In this document: piece by piece, positions 16,721 to 26,643 of the stretch
Layout: each line of letters begins with the position of its first letter
Numbering within the stretch: position 1 is the stretch's first letter
Assembly: GCF_003333315.1 (NCBI RefSeq)
Contig: NZ_PSYR01000001.1
Span: 770,501 to 834,500, forward strand
Length of the DNA stretch: 64,000 nt
From: Acidiferrobacter thiooxydans
Lineage (GTDB): Bacteria; Pseudomonadota; Gammaproteobacteria; Acidiferrobacterales; Acidiferrobacteraceae
Direction: 5' to 3'
Translations under genes and position numbers: made by a program
Notes under the pieces: generated by a model
Database searches by the model: none
What the model was told of the DNA's origin: nothing
Seen by the model: the letters and a program-made list of their open reading frames with translations, nothing else

Positions 16721-17201
16721 CTGGCGGCTACCAGCCCAGTCCGCGCGTAACACGCCGTCGCAGATCCGGCTTCGGGCGATGGCCCGCGAGGACCTGCCGT
16801 TTGTCATGCAGGTCGAACGGCAGGCCTATGAGTTTCCCTGGACCGAGGGGATATTCCGCGATTGCCTGCGCGTCGGTTACTGCTGCCGGGTGCTCGAGGA
16901 TGAGGGGCGTCTCGTGGGCCATGGGATCATGGCGGTCGCCGCTGGCGAATGCCATCTGCTGAATATCTGTGTCCACCCGCGCTATCAACGACGCGGGCTT
17001 GGGCGGCGGATGCTCAGTCATCTGTTGGATGTTGCGCGTCATGGGCAGGCCAAGATCGCCCTGCTCGAGGTGCGGCGCTCCAACAAGGCCGCCTACGCGC
17101 TCTATTACGGCCTTGGATTCAATGAGATCGGTCTGCGCAAGAACTATTACCCGACGCGTCACGGCCGGGAAGACGCCCTGGTGCTGGCCTGCGATCTGTG
17201 A
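16713..17201 (+). CDS. rimI: Ribosomal protein bS18 N-acetyltransferase RimI
   Basis: A 162-residue GNAT acetyltransferase that modifies the N-terminus of ribosomal protein S18. Visible marks are the acetyl-CoA loop RYQRRGLGRRML, the ECHLLNICVHP strand, LEVRRSNKAAYALYYGLGF and a tail with the KNYYPT and EDALVLA motifs typical of RimI. The first ~18 residues are extra to the family, so an internal start is possible. It overlaps the glycosylase gene by 8 bases and converges with crcB, 2 bases apart. Confidence 0.9.
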   Translation: MSSWRLPAQSARNTPSQIRLRAMAREDLPFVMQVERQAYEFPWTEGIFRDCLRVGYCCRVLEDEGRLVGHGIMAVAAGECHLLNICVHPRYQRRGLGRRMLSHLLDVARHGQAKIALLEVRRSNKAAYALYYGLGFNEIGLRKNYYPTRHGREDALVLACDL

Positions 17202-17203
17202 TG

Positions 17204-17596
17204 TTATCCGCCCGAGATGCTGCGTGATAGCCAGGCGCCGAAGGTCGTGGCCGCGAGACCCAGCACCACCGACCCCAGGAGGTAGCTCATCCCCAGGATC
17301 CAGGCCCCGTGCTCGATGAGCCCCACTGCCCCGAAGGTGTAGGTCGAGAAGGTGGTATAGGCCCCGAGGAAACCTGTCAGCAGGCCGGTACGCAGCTCCG
17401 GACTTATGCTGATACGCTCCAGGGTCTCGAAGAACAGAAAGCCCATCGCAAACGAGCCCAGCAGGTTGATCGACAGGATATCCCACGGAAAGGGACCGCC
17501 CACGACGTGCGCTACGACCAGCGCCTGCAGATAGCGGGCGATGGCGCCGAAGATGGCAAACACCGCGATGAATGCCAGGGTCTTCATGGGCGGCAC
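17204..17596 (-). CDS. crcB: Fluoride channel CrcB/Fluc, second subunit
   Basis: Fluc channels export fluoride from acidic environments. This 130-residue four-helix protein has FGAIARYLQ, the pore motif WDILSINLLGSFAMGFL, GLLTGFLGAYTTFSTYTFG and a last helix near the C-terminus. The start may be Met1 or Met4 (MKTLAF). It is the last gene of a three-gene operon (crcB, DUF190, crcB) read from a fluoride riboswitch at 18445. The two CrcB proteins are clearly different, as in heterodimeric Fluc pairs. Confidence 0.95.
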   Translation of the reverse strand: MPPMKTLAFIAVFAIFGAIARYLQALVVAHVVGGPFPWDILSINLLGSFAMGFLFFETLERISISPELRTGLLTGFLGAYTTFSTYTFGAVGLIEHGAWILGMSYLLGSVVLGLAATTFGAWLSRSISGG

Positions 17597-17680
17597 CCAT
17601 GGCGTGTGTTATGGAGTCTTCGGTCCAGGGAGTGGATAGGCGCTGCTGGTCGCCCCCTTACAGGCATAGCGCGGGCCACT

Positions 17681-17968
17681 TCACAATGTGTTCGGGGGAA
17701 CGAGCCCGCGCAGCGCGGCGAGCGCCGCGGCGACCGCCTCGGGGGTGTCGAAAAATTCGATGACGAGCGGCAGGCGCGCGGTCATACGCAAAAGGTCGGC
17801 GGCATGGATCTCGCCATGGACCCCGAACCCGGCGACGCCGCGGAATACCGTCACGCCTTGGATCTTGTGCTGATCCTGGAGCAGGGCGAAGATCTGCTTC
17901 ATGACATCGAGGCCGTCGGCGTGGTCGCCCTCGCGAATATAGATGCGCGCGATTTCAATCGCCTTCAT
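17681..17968 (-). CDS. DUF190-family protein
   Basis: A 95-residue protein of the DUF190 family, with a PII-like ferredoxin fold by family knowledge. Marks are IARIYIREGDHADG, VTVFRGVAGFG and the C-terminal PLVIEFFDTPEAVAAAL. DUF190 genes often lie beside crcB and may be a nucleotide- or ion-sensing partner, but its role is not established. It lies between the two crcB genes, so co-regulation by fluoride is expected. Confidence 0.88.
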   Translation of the reverse strand: MKAIEIARIYIREGDHADGLDVMKQIFALLQDQHKIQGVTVFRGVAGFGVHGEIHAADLLRMTARLPLVIEFFDTPEAVAAALAALRGLVPPNTL

Positions 17969-17983
17969 GCGACTCCCTCCCCC

Positions 17984-18355
17984 TCACAGACGAGGCGCGC
18001 TCAGCGCCCCGAGAAGCACGCCACCAACCCCAAGGGCGAGTGACGTCGCGACATACGCAAGACCCCGTAGCACCTGTCCCTCTTCCACGAGCAGCAGGGT
18101 CTCGAGCGAGAAGGTGGAGAAGGTCGTGTAGGTGCCGATGCCGCCTACGATCACCCCGGTGCGCAACGCCGCACTCACTGGTACCCCGTGGACGAGCGTG
18201 TAGGAGAGGAGGCCTATGAGAAACGAGCCCATGACGTTGATCGAGAGCGTAGCCCACGGGAAGTCGCGCCCGAGGAGGCGTTGGACCACGAGGTTCTGTC
18301 CATAACGCAACCATGCCCCAAGCACAGCAAAGCAGGCGATCCACACAAAAGTCAC
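17984..18355 (-). CDS. crcB: Fluoride channel CrcB/Fluc, first subunit
   Basis: A 123-residue four-helix fluoride channel subunit with AVLGAWLRYG, WATLSINVMGSFLIGLLS and RTGVIVGGIGTYTTFSTFS. The start is GTG 18355 with GAGGAGG just upstream; a longer upstream frame (to 18448) runs into the riboswitch expression platform and is rejected. It is the first gene of the operon and 15 bases ahead of the DUF190 gene. Confidence 0.93.
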   Translation of the reverse strand: MTFVWIACFAVLGAWLRYGQNLVVQRLLGRDFPWATLSINVMGSFLIGLLSYTLVHGVPVSAALRTGVIVGGIGTYTTFSTFSLETLLLVEEGQVLRGLAYVATSLALGVGGVLLGALSAPRL

Positions 18356-18444
18356 CGGTCCTCCTCGGCGGCCGAGACGCGGGGTTTGGTCAGGCCCATG
18401 GGGGCGCAGGATCGATCGGGGGTGGCGAATGGATAAGCGCACCC

Positions 18445-18518
18445 ACATTTCCGATACCCGGAAATCGTAGGCATCATCAGCCGCGAGGGCGGTTATAGGT
18501 AGGCTGCCATCTCCCGCA
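18445..18518 (-). ncRNA. Fluoride riboswitch (crcB motif)
   Basis: On the minus strand the aptamer reads GGGAGATGGCAG, then ATAACCGCC, then GCGGCTGATGATGCCTAC. These are the conserved GAUGGCA, AACCGC and GCUGAUGAUGCCUAC elements of the crcB motif, in order and at the right spacing. A hairpin ATTTCC-GGGTATC-GGAAAT (18447-18465) follows, about 90 bases before the GTG of the first crcB. There is no T-run, so control is more likely translational than by termination. Confidence 0.9.
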
Positions 18519-18630
18519 AGACGCCGGCCAGTCTACCGGCGGCAAGCCACGGGCGCAAGCCTGAGCCTGCCTGATGCGCCGCCGATACCCGTGTGCTGTG
18601 CCCCGCCCCCATCGCTGCGTGAGAATGAGG

Positions 18631-21408
18631 TTAACCAGAGAGTCGCGCCATGTGCGTCTCCTGCTCGGAGAGCTTGTGCAGGCGCTCTTCGAAGTCTGCA
18701 AGCCGCCGACGTTCCTCGTCGACCACCGCCGCCGGCGCGCGCTCGACAAAGTCGGGCCGCCCGAGCTTGGCGCGCGCGCGCCCGATCTCGCGTTCGATCT
18801 TCTCGATCTCCTTGGCGAGGCGGCGCAGTTCAGCGGCCTTGTCGATCAGCCCTGCGAGAGGGATGAGGACACGTACCGTCCCGGCCAATCCGACTGCTGA
18901 TTCCGGCGTCACGGTATCGGCGGCGAGGTGCGTGATTTCCGAAATCCGTGCGAGCGTCATGATCGTCCGCTCGTGGGTCCGTACGAGTTCCATCAGGTGC
19001 TGGGCGCCATCCAGGATTACCGGGATACGGGCGCTGGGCGCGATGTTGATTTCGCCCCGGATGGTGCGCACGGTACTGATGATGCCCATGAGTGCCTGCA
19101 TATCGGCGGTCGCGCGTGCATCGATGCGGCTTTCGTCGCAGCGTGGGTAGGGGGCGCGCATGATGGTGGCCCCGCCGCGGCCGCATAGCGGCGCTACCCG
19201 TTTCCACAGGGTTTCGGTGATGAAGGGCATGAACGGATGCAGGAGCCGCAGGGCGGTCTCCAGTACGCGCACCAGTGTGCGGCGCGTGCCGCGGGCCGCG
19301 GGCGCGTCGGCGTCGGCGAGGACGGTCTTCGACCACTCAAGATACCAGCTGCAGTATTCATCCCATATGAAGCCGTAGAGGGCCTGCGTGGCGAGATCGA
19401 AGCGGTAGGTGGCAAACGCCTCCTCGACCGCGCGCTCGGTCTCTTGGAGGCGGGATATGATCCAGCGATCCCCGATGTCGAGGACATAATCCCCTTCATT
19501 GCCGCAGTCCGCATTTTCGGTATTCAGCAATACGAAGCGCGCGGCGTTCCAGAGCTTGTTGCAGAAGCTGCGGTAGCCGTCGATGCGCGCGCGGTCGAAG
19601 TTGATGTTCCGGCCCTGGGTGGCGAGGCTCGCAAAGGTCATGCGCAGGGCATCAGTGCCGTAGGGTGGTATGCCGTCGGGATATTCGCGTTCGGTGGCCC
19701 GACGGATCTCCTCGGCCTTGGCCGGCTGCATGAGCCCGCTCGTGCGTTTGGCGATGAGATCCGGGAGGCTTATGCCGTCTATGAGATCGATCGGATCGAT
19801 CACGTTGCCGCGCGACTTCGACATCTTCTGGCCCTTGGCATCCAGCACTAGACCGTGGACATAGACCTCGCGAAACGGGACGTCGCCCGTGAACTTGAGG
19901 CCCATCATGATCATGCGCGCCACCCAAAAGAAGATGATGTCAAACCCGGTTACGAGCACGCGGGTGGGGTAAAAGCGCGCCAGGGCCTCGGTCCGGTCCG
20001 GCCAGCCGAGCGTCGAAAATGGCCACAGGGCCGAGGAGAACCAGGTATCGAGGACATCCGGATCCTGCGTGAGCGTGACATCCGCGCCTAGCCCGTAGCG
20101 TGCGCGCGCCTCGTCTTCGCTGCGCGCGACGTATATCCGTCCGGCATCGTCATACCAGGCGGGGATGCGGTGCCCCCACCAGATCTGGCGCGAAATGCAC
20201 CAGTCCTTGATGTTGCGCATCCATTCGTAATAGGTCTTGTCCCAGTTCTCGGGCACAAAGCGGATACGGCCGTCCTCCACTGCCGCGAGCGCCGGCTGGG
20301 CGAGGTCGGCGGTGCGCACGTACCATTGGTCCGTGAGCCAAGGCTCGATCACCGCCCCGCTGCGTTCGCCGCGTGGGACCTTGAGCTTATGGGGCTGCAC
20401 CCGTTCCAGGAGCCCTGCGGCCTCGAGGTCGGCCACGATCCGCTGCCTTGCCTGCTCGCGGCCGAGCCCGTGATAGGGTGAGCCCGGCAACTGGATATGC
20501 GCGGCCTTGTCTAGGATATTGGTGAGCGCCAACCCATGGCGTTGGCCGACCTCGTAGTCATTGAAGTCATGCGCCGGCGTGATCTTCACGCAGCCCGATC
20601 CAAAAGCCGGGTCGACGTAGTCATCGGCGATGATGGGAATTTCGCGTGCGGTCAGCGGGAGGCTTACGGTCTGCCCGACGAGCTGCCGGTAACGCGGGTC
20701 GTCGGGATGCACGGCCACCGCCTCATCGCCGAGCAGGGTCTCGGGGCGGGTGGTGGCGACCACCAGATGCCCCCCGGAGGGCAACGGATAACGGATGTGC
20801 CAGAGATGACCATCTTCCTCCTCGGCCGTGACCTCGAGATCCGAGACCGCCGTCTCGAGCTGCGGGTCCCAGTTCACGAGCCGCTGCCCGCGATAGATGA
20901 GTCCCTCATCGTACAGTCGGACGAACACCTCGCGCACCGCGCGCGACAGTCCTTCGTCGAGTGTGAAGCGTTCGCGCGACCAGTCGACCGACGCCCCCAT
21001 ACGCCGCAACTGTTCGCTGATACGTCCGCCGGAGCGCGCCTTCCAGTCCCAGACTGCCTCGAGGAACCGTTTGCGACCCAAGGCCACGCGGCTTTCGCCG
21101 GTCGCCTCCAACTGCCGTTCGACGACCATCTGCGTGGCGATGCCGGCATGGTCGGTGCCAGGCTGCCAGAGGGTGTCGTCGCCGCGCATCCGGTGGTAGC
21201 GCGTGAGCGCGTCCATGATGGTGTCCTGGAAGGCATGGCCCATGTGCAGGCTGCCAGTCACGTTGGGCGGGGGGATGACGATGCAATACCCGGGCCCGTG
21301 TCCGGAAGGCGCGAACACGCCGCTCGCCTCCCATTGGGCGTAGATGGCCTTTTCTATCTCGCCGGGCTCGTAACTCTTGGCGAGGGTGTGTGGCAATGGG
21401 TCTGTCAT
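18631..21408 (-). CDS. valS: Valyl-tRNA synthetase
   Basis: A class Ia synthetase of 925 residues that charges tRNA-Val and edits misactivated threonine. The HIGH motif is SLHMGHAF near residue 50 and the KMSKS loop is [11 protein letters not shown] in the second half. The editing domain has [21 protein letters not shown]. The C-terminal arm is a long coiled coil ([20 protein letters not shown]). Length is normal. It is the last gene of the pepA-holC-hypothetical-valS block, 6 bases after its neighbour, a conserved gammaproteobacterial order. Confidence 0.97.
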   Translation of the reverse strand: MTDPLPHTLAKSYEPGEIEKAIYAQWEASGVFAPSGHGPGYCIVIPPPNVTGSLHMGHAFQDTIMDALTRYHRMRGDDTLWQPGTDHAGIATQMVVERQLEATGESRVALGRKRFLEAVWDWKARSGGRISEQLRRMGASVDWSRERFTLDEGLSRAVREVFVRLYDEGLIYRGQRLVNWDPQLETAVSDLEVTAEEEDGHLWHIRYPLPSGGHLVVATTRPETLLGDEAVAVHPDDPRYRQLVGQTVSLPLTAREIPIIADDYVDPAFGSGCVKITPAHDFNDYEVGQRHGLALTNILDKAAHIQLPGSPYHGLGREQARQRIVADLEAAGLLERVQPHKLKVPRGERSGAVIEPWLTDQWYVRTADLAQPALAAVEDGRIRFVPENWDKTYYEWMRNIKDWCISRQIWWGHRIPAWYDDAGRIYVARSEDEARARYGLGADVTLTQDPDVLDTWFSSALWPFSTLGWPDRTEALARFYPTRVLVTGFDIIFFWVARMIMMGLKFTGDVPFREVYVHGLVLDAKGQKMSKSRGNVIDPIDLIDGISLPDLIAKRTSGLMQPAKAEEIRRATEREYPDGIPPYGTDALRMTFASLATQGRNINFDRARIDGYRSFCNKLWNAARFVLLNTENADCGNEGDYVLDIGDRWIISRLQETERAVEEAFATYRFDLATQALYGFIWDEYCSWYLEWSKTVLADADAPAARGTRRTLVRVLETALRLLHPFMPFITETLWKRVAPLCGRGGATIMRAPYPRCDESRIDARATADMQALMGIISTVRTIRGEINIAPSARIPVILDGAQHLMELVRTHERTIMTLARISEITHLAADTVTPESAVGLAGTVRVLIPLAGLIDKAAELRRLAKEIEKIEREIGRARAKLGRPDFVERAPAAVVDEERRRLADFEERLHKLSEQETHMARLSG

Positions 21409-21414
21409 CTCGTG

Positions 21415-21798
21415 TCAGGTCAGTTCTTGAAGGGCTTGCGCCAGTGCGTGTTCGAGGGTTGCCATCATAGCAGGGTCGAGCGGATCGTTCCCATCGGCGC
21501 GCCACAGGGTATCGACGCGCTGGACGATCGTCGCTGCGCGTATGTGCGCGGAAAGCGTCTCGCGATCGGCGGCCCCGGGATCGGGCGTGGCGGGCAGACG
21601 CGCGACCACGTTACTCAGGGTTGGTATGGGGGCGCCCACGGCGTGCGGCCGGATGTCCGGTCGGCTCGGGTTGGCAATCACCGCCGTCAGGACCGGAATA
21701 CCGTCGTCACCGATCGTGGCATCGTCTTGCAGGTCGGCGGCCAGTGCACGCAGGCCTGCGAGGATGTCCGGCAGCGGTTCATGGCGGATGCGGGTCAT
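21415..21798 (-). CDS. Hypothetical protein between holC and valS
   Basis: A 127-residue soluble, Ala/Asp-rich protein with no motif I recognise. Visible segments are PVLTAVIANPSRPDIRPHAV and a C-terminal helix PAMMATLEHALAQALQEL. It overlaps the holC stop by four bases (ATGA) and lies 6 bases before valS, so it is translated with them. Small uncharacterised genes at this place are common in gammaproteobacteria. Confidence 0.7.
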   Translation of the reverse strand: MTRIRHEPLPDILAGLRALAADLQDDATIGDDGIPVLTAVIANPSRPDIRPHAVGAPIPTLSNVVARLPATPDPGAADRETLSAHIRAATIVQRVDTLWRADGNDPLDPAMMATLEHALAQALQELT

Positions 21799-22199
21799 GG
21801 GAGGTTATGGACGACCGGTTCCAGACCCTGGCGGCGGTAGTGACGAAACCGTGCGCGTGACCGTTCCTTCTCGCTGTCAGTGGCCCCCACGGCCTCGAGC
21901 ACGCGCGCAAAGGCCGTCACCGAGGGCGGGGCGTCGGCGGTCAATGGGACCAGGCAGTCCCCCGCATGCGGAAGCTCGGCACCAATGAGCACTGGCTCAT
22001 CTGCGAGACCCGCCGGCGCGTGCGGCACGAAGCTCGTATCGGAAAATGTCCACAGCCGCTCGTCCCATAGGCCGATCTCGTCTTTTGGGACCCACAGGAA
22101 CACGCGGTGGCCGTGCCTATGGGCGGTCTCCACGAGTCGGCACGCCAGTGTATCGCGCGCCAGTCCGTCACCGCCGAGATAAAAATCGACGCGCGTCAT
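21795..22199 (-). CDS. holC: DNA polymerase III chi subunit
   Basis: HolC links the clamp loader to SSB at the replication fork. The 134-residue product has the family N-terminus VDFYLGGDGLARDTLACRL, RVFLWVPKDEIGLWDERLWTFSDTSFVPHAP, and the C-terminal RFRHYRRQGLEP. The start ATG 22199 overlaps the pepA stop; a longer frame upstream is a shadow of pepA. Conserved pepA-holC-valS synteny supports the call. Confidence 0.93.
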   Translation of the reverse strand: MTRVDFYLGGDGLARDTLACRLVETAHRHGHRVFLWVPKDEIGLWDERLWTFSDTSFVPHAPAGLADEPVLIGAELPHAGDCLVPLTADAPPSVTAFARVLEAVGATDSEKERSRARFRHYRRQGLEPVVHNLP

Positions 22200-23677
22200 G
22201 CCGGCCGCGCGCGGCGCCTCAGGAATTCCATGAGCAATGGGATCGGCCGCCCGGTGGCGCCCTTGTCCTTGCCGCCCTTGTAGGCGATGCCTGCGATATC
22301 GAGATGCGCCCAGGGATAGGCCTCGGTGAAGCGCGACAGGAAGCAGGCGGCGGTGATGGTCCCGGCCTCGCGACCGCCGATATTGGCCATATCCGCGAAA
22401 TTCGAGTCGAGCTGCTTTTGGTATTCTTCCCATAGCGGCAGCGGCCAGACGCGGTCGGTCGCGTGCTGGCCGGCCTGCTCCAGTTCGTGTCCGAGGGCCT
22501 CGTTGTTGCCCATGAGGCCGCCGGCCTGGGCGCCGAGGGCGATGACGCAGGCCCCGGTTAGCGTGGCGATGTCGATGACCGCGGCCGGCTTGAATCGCTC
22601 GGCGTAGGTGAGCGCGTCGCACAGGATCAACCGGCCTTCGGCGTCGGTATTCAGGATCTCGATCGTCTGACCGGACAGGCTCGTCACGATATCGCCGGGC
22701 TTGATAGCGCTCCCCCCGGGGAGGTTTTCGGTCGTCGGCACGATGCCCACGAGATTGATCGGCAGCCTCATGTCGGCCGCAGCCTGCATGACGGCCAATA
22801 CCGTCGCCGCCCCACACATGTCGAATTTCATCTCATCCATGTTGGCCGGCGGCTTCAGGGAGATACCCCCGGAGTCGAAGGTCACGCCCTTGCCGACGAG
22901 CGCGATGGGGGCGCCGGTGCCATTCCCGTGATACTCGAGGACGATGAGTTTGGCGGGCTCATGCGTTCCGCGCGCTACCGCCAGCAGCGCGCCCATCCCC
23001 AGGGTTTCCATGTCGCTCTTTTCGAGCACGCTGACCTTGAGGGCATGGCGCGTGGCGAGCGTCTGGGCCTGCTCGGCGAGATAGGATGGTGTGCACATAT
23101 TGCCCGGGAGGTTGGCGAGATCTTTGGCAAACGACATGGCGTGCGCGATCGCGGCACCGGCGGCCAGGGCGTCGCGCGCGCTCGTTTCGGACCCGCCGGG
23201 CGTACTGAAGACACACGACTGCGGCTGCGTGCGCGCCGGGGCCCGGGTCTTGAGCCGGTCGAAGCGGTAGAGGGCATCTTCGGTGGCCACCACGGCCTGT
23301 TCAAGGGCCCAGACCGGCGAACGGTCCTTGACCGGGACCGACGGCAAGAAGTTCGCAATGGTCGTGACGTGCAAGTCGGCTGCCGACAGCGCCGCGCGTG
23401 CCACGGCCTCTTTGTACTGCATCGGTTTGCATTCGCCGGCCGCGCCCATGCCCACGAGCAGGATGCGCTCGGCCTTGCCGACCGCGCGCAATAGCGGCAG
23501 CGTCTGTCCGGGTTTGCCTTCGATGTCGCCCCGTTGCACAATGGCCGCGATCTCGCCGCCAAGGATGCGGTCGATGGCCGCGGCGGCCTCCGAGAGTCCA
23601 CGGTTTTCGTGGATACCCACGATCAGGCATTCCGTGGCCAATTGATCAGGAGTTTCTTGAGTGAGGGCGTATTCCAT
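22196..23677 (-). CDS. pepA: Cytosol (leucyl) aminopeptidase PepA
   Basis: An M17 metallopeptidase of 493 residues that removes N-terminal residues from peptides. The catalytic core shows GKGVTFDSGGISLKP, MKFDMCGAA, the signature NTDAEGRLILCDAL, and LTGACVIALG. Both metal-binding and bicarbonate-loop residues appear in place. Length is normal. It heads the minus-strand pepA-holC-hypothetical-valS operon and is divergent from lptF, an arrangement typical of gammaproteobacteria. E. coli PepA also acts in Xer recombination as a DNA-binding protein. Confidence 0.96.
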   Translation of the reverse strand: MEYALTQETPDQLATECLIVGIHENRGLSEAAAAIDRILGGEIAAIVQRGDIEGKPGQTLPLLRAVGKAERILLVGMGAAGECKPMQYKEAVARAALSAADLHVTTIANFLPSVPVKDRSPVWALEQAVVATEDALYRFDRLKTRAPARTQPQSCVFSTPGGSETSARDALAAGAAIAHAMSFAKDLANLPGNMCTPSYLAEQAQTLATRHALKVSVLEKSDMETLGMGALLAVARGTHEPAKLIVLEYHGNGTGAPIALVGKGVTFDSGGISLKPPANMDEMKFDMCGAATVLAVMQAAADMRLPINLVGIVPTTENLPGGSAIKPGDIVTSLSGQTIEILNTDAEGRLILCDALTYAERFKPAAVIDIATLTGACVIALGAQAGGLMGNNEALGHELEQAGQHATDRVWPLPLWEEYQKQLDSNFADMANIGGREAGTITAACFLSRFTEAYPWAHLDIAGIAYKGGKDKGATGRPIPLLMEFLRRRARPA

Positions 23678-23767
23678 AGGGCTCGGGGATCTCGGGTTAA
23701 GTGTTGGTTACGGGAGCGCCGTCGTGCGCGGTTCCATGATAAACCGCTTACGGCGCCAGCAAAAGCC

Positions 23768-24856
23768 GTGATAGTCCACAAAGCCTTTTACCGCGAGGCG
23801 ACGCAAACCACGTTGCTCGTGACCTTGACGTTCCTGACCCTCTATCTTGTGGTCAGTCTGGTAAAGCTCTTGAGCCAGGCGGCGAGCGGCGAGTTTCCTG
23901 CGCATATCGTGTTCCTGCTGCTCGCCCTGGAGCTCCTCAAAAACCTCGCGATGATACTGCCGTTGACGGTCTTTATCGGACTTTTGCTGACCATGGCGCG
24001 CTGGTATCGGGATAGCGAGGTGACAGTGTTGGCGGCCTGCGGGATCGGGCTTACGCGGCTCTTGCGTCCGACCATGGTGTGGACCGGTGTCGTGGCCACT
24101 GTGGTGGCGGCCATCGCGTTTTATCTGGCGCCCATGGCGGCGCTCCTGCTCCACAAGATCAAGCTCGAAAATACCTCCGCTTACACCGCCGGCATCATCC
24201 CCGGGCGCTTCAATCATACGAGAAACGGGCGGGCCATCTTCTATGTCGGGCGCGTCGGGTCGAGTGGGCGCCTGCATGATATCTTCGTGAGCCGCACGCA
24301 GTTCGGCAAGGGTGGGGTGCTGATCGCCAAGCGCGGTTACGAGTTCAAGAACCGCCACACCGGCGCGCGTTTTCTCGTGCTGCTAAACGGTCGCCGTTAC
24401 CAAGGGATTCCCGGCCAGGCCAATTACCGGATCCTGCGCTATCGCACTTATGCGTTGCGCATAAAGCGGCGACCATTCACGCCGGTCATGACCGGGCTCA
24501 CCCGCGATGAGGTCCCGACCCTGCGCCTGCTGCGTTCCTCGAATCCGCGGGCGATCGCTGAATGGCAGTGGCGTCTGGCGCAGCCCCTGTCGCTTTTCAT
24601 ATTGGCGCCATTGGCGCTGGTCTTTGCCTACACCGACTCCCGCAAAGGGGCCTTTGCCCCGCTGTTTGCCGCGGTCCTTGCCTATTTCTCGTATGCCAAC
24701 CTGCTGAGCATCGCCCACGCCCTGTTGGCGCGCGGACAGGAGCCGGCATGGCTCGGGTTGTGGTGGGTCCATGCCGTGTTCGCGGCGCTTGCGGCGGCGT
24801 TCTTCGCCCGGCGCGCCGCCGGTAAGGGGCTTTTGCCGTGGGGTCTATTCCGCTGA
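23768..24856 (+). CDS. lptF: LPS export permease LptF
   Basis: One of two permeases of the LptB2FG complex that extracts lipopolysaccharide from the inner membrane. The 362-residue protein has three N-terminal membrane segments (from TLLVTLTFLTLYLVVSLVKLL), a periplasmic jellyroll region (~residues 130-255), and three C-terminal segments. The start is GTG 23768 giving VIVHKAFYREA, the family-like N-terminus; the open frame extends further upstream into the pepA leader but without family sequence. It overlaps lptG by one base (TGATG). Confidence 0.9.
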   Translation: MIVHKAFYREATQTTLLVTLTFLTLYLVVSLVKLLSQAASGEFPAHIVFLLLALELLKNLAMILPLTVFIGLLLTMARWYRDSEVTVLAACGIGLTRLLRPTMVWTGVVATVVAAIAFYLAPMAALLLHKIKLENTSAYTAGIIPGRFNHTRNGRAIFYVGRVGSSGRLHDIFVSRTQFGKGGVLIAKRGYEFKNRHTGARFLVLLNGRRYQGIPGQANYRILRYRTYALRIKRRPFTPVMTGLTRDEVPTLRLLRSSNPRAIAEWQWRLAQPLSLFILAPLALVFAYTDSRKGAFAPLFAAVLAYFSYANLLSIAHALLARGQEPAWLGLWWVHAVFAALAAAFFARRAAGKGLLPWGLFR

Positions 24857-25905
24857 TGCGCATCCTCTATACCTACATTGCGCGGCGCCTGATCCTGAGT
24901 ACGGGTCTTGTGTTGAGCGTATTCGTAGGCCTGTTTCTGTTCTTCGATCTCGTGACCACCCTGGACCATATCCACCACGGGGGGTTTTCGCGGCTGTTCA
25001 TGATCCTTCTGCTAGGGGTCCCGGCCAAGATCTCCATGCTCTTCCCGATGTCGGCGCTGGTCGGGGCTACCCTCGGGCTGTCATCGCTTGCCATAGATGG
25101 CGAACTGACCGCCATGCGCGCCGCCGGGGTGTCGGTCGGGCGCATCGCCTACGCGGCCCTAAGGGCGGCGCTCGCGCTCGGTCTTGTGGCGGCGTTGCTC
25201 GGGGATTTTCTCGGGCCCAAGGCGGCCTCGCTCGCGCGCCGGGAGCAGGCCCAGGCCGCCGGACTGGGGGCGGCCGTGAATGCCCAAGGGCTATGGTTGA
25301 AGGAAGGGCACAGTTTCGTGGATATCGGCGAGGTCCTGCCCGATCTTAGTATCCTGCGGCTTACGATCTATCGTTTTCATCACGGGCGGCTCGCACATGA
25401 GTTGTTCGCGGCCAGTGGCCGTTACCACAATGGCCGCTGGCGATTGCGGGGGGTTTCCGAGACCCTGTTTCGCCGGCAACGGCTGATCGTGAAGACCAGC
25501 CGACGAGGCTATTGGCATGGGATTGCGCCGAGCCTTCTGTCGGTATTCGCGGTCAATCCGCATGCCCTGTCGCTGGTCGACCTATTTCGTTATATCCGCC
25601 ACCTACAACGCAACCAGCAGGCCACCACCCATTACCAGTTGGTGTTCTGGTACAAGGTGTTGGCGCCGCTTACGACCGCCGCCATGGTGCTGTTGGCGGT
25701 GCCGTTCGTCTTTCGACACGGGCGCCATGGAGGGCTCGGGTTCCGCCTGTTTCTGGCGGTCGTGCTCGGGCTGATTTTTTACGTCGTCAACCGCGGCTTT
25801 GGTGATCTCACGCTGCTCTACCACTGGCCGCCCCTGCTCGGGGCGGCGGTGCCTACGCTAGGACTGACCCTGGTCTGCGTGGGTTTTCTCGCCCGCGCCG
25901 GGTGA
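24856..25905 (+). CDS. lptG: LPS export permease LptG
   Basis: Partner permease of LptF. The 349-residue product starts MRILYTYIARRLI, has N-terminal membrane segments with FFDLVTTLDHI, then PMSALVGATLGLSSLA and GELTAMRAAGVSV (the coupling-helix region), a periplasmic domain, and C-terminal segments with the conserved YQLVFWYKVLAPLTTAAMVLLAVPFVF. ATG 24856 overlaps the lptF stop. Its 3' end overlaps the convergent RDD gene by 48 bases. Confidence 0.94.
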   Translation: MRILYTYIARRLILSTGLVLSVFVGLFLFFDLVTTLDHIHHGGFSRLFMILLLGVPAKISMLFPMSALVGATLGLSSLAIDGELTAMRAAGVSVGRIAYAALRAALALGLVAALLGDFLGPKAASLARREQAQAAGLGAAVNAQGLWLKEGHSFVDIGEVLPDLSILRLTIYRFHHGRLAHELFAASGRYHNGRWRLRGVSETLFRRQRLIVKTSRRGYWHGIAPSLLSVFAVNPHALSLVDLFRYIRHLQRNQQATTHYQLVFWYKVLAPLTTAAMVLLAVPFVFRHGRHGGLGFRLFLAVVLGLIFYVVNRGFGDLTLLYHWPPLLGAAVPTLGLTLVCVGFLARAG

Positions 25906-26418
25906 TTTCGGAATGAACAGCACCCGTGTCCCGCTCAGGCGATCGTGCAGGGCCTGCGCCTCGGGATCGAAAAATATCCAGAAATAGGCGGCGCCAAACA
26001 GCGCCAGCGCAAAGGCCGCCATGTGATAACGCCCCTCGAAGGCGAGCGCGAAACCTTCGATCAGCGAGGCCCACCACAGAAGCGCCAGCACGTAACGCAC
26101 CCCAGCGCGCGCGACACTCAAATGGCCGTGCGCGGCGCGCAGGCTCAGACGCCAGGCGCGCATTCCAAAGGTCTGACCCGACCTCATCCAGGCGCGCCCG
26201 AAATAGGCGAACCCCACCAGCGGCAGATAGATGCGCAGCACGATCTGTAGCGCCGAACTTTGCAGTTCATTGGCGATGGCGAACACGATGGCGATCGGCG
26301 CGGCGGCCGCCACCCACAACGCCAGGAGCAGGAACGCGTCGAAGGAATTGGCGCCCATGCGTCGCACGAGGGCACTCGTACGTCCGGGAGGGGAACTGAC
26401 CGCCTCATCCGTGTTCAA
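25858..26418 (-). CDS. RDD-family membrane protein
   Basis: A 186-residue protein with the RDD fold: RRMGANSFDAFLLLAL (the Arg of the first motif), a middle segment SGQTFGMRAWRLSL typical of the family, and a third hydrophobic region before LHDRLSGTRVLF with the Asp-Arg pair. About four hydrophobic helices. The family is of unknown function, some members linked to ion transport. It lies between convergent lptG and the divergent ccm operon. Confidence 0.85.
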   Translation of the reverse strand: MNTDEAVSSPPGRTSALVRRMGANSFDAFLLLALWVAAAAPIAIVFAIANELQSSALQIVLRIYLPLVGFAYFGRAWMRSGQTFGMRAWRLSLRAAHGHLSVARAGVRYVLALLWWASLIEGFALAFEGRYHMAAFALALFGAAYFWIFFDPEAQALHDRLSGTRVLFIPKSPGAGEKTHADQGQS

Positions 26419-26643
26419 AGGGTAATCAATCCGAGAGAAGCGCAGGAGGCATGCCGCTCCGTCCGATCCACACCAGGTTTATGCACAGGGTTACGCACCA
26501 TTTTTGTCGATATCTTTATCGTGTGTTAAAGGGGGCCTCATACTATACGAGGCGTCTTGTTTGAGATACCCTTGCGACCGGATCGTGGCCTTGGCGGCGC
26601 TGTTCTCGGGTCGTTCCGGTCTTCTCGCTATAGGGGTGCAGGT

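Noticed and set aside
20536-21840. 434-codon plus-strand frame opposite valS
   Set aside because: A shadow of valS and the neighbouring hypothetical; His/Arg/Gly-rich with no ribosome binding site or family features.
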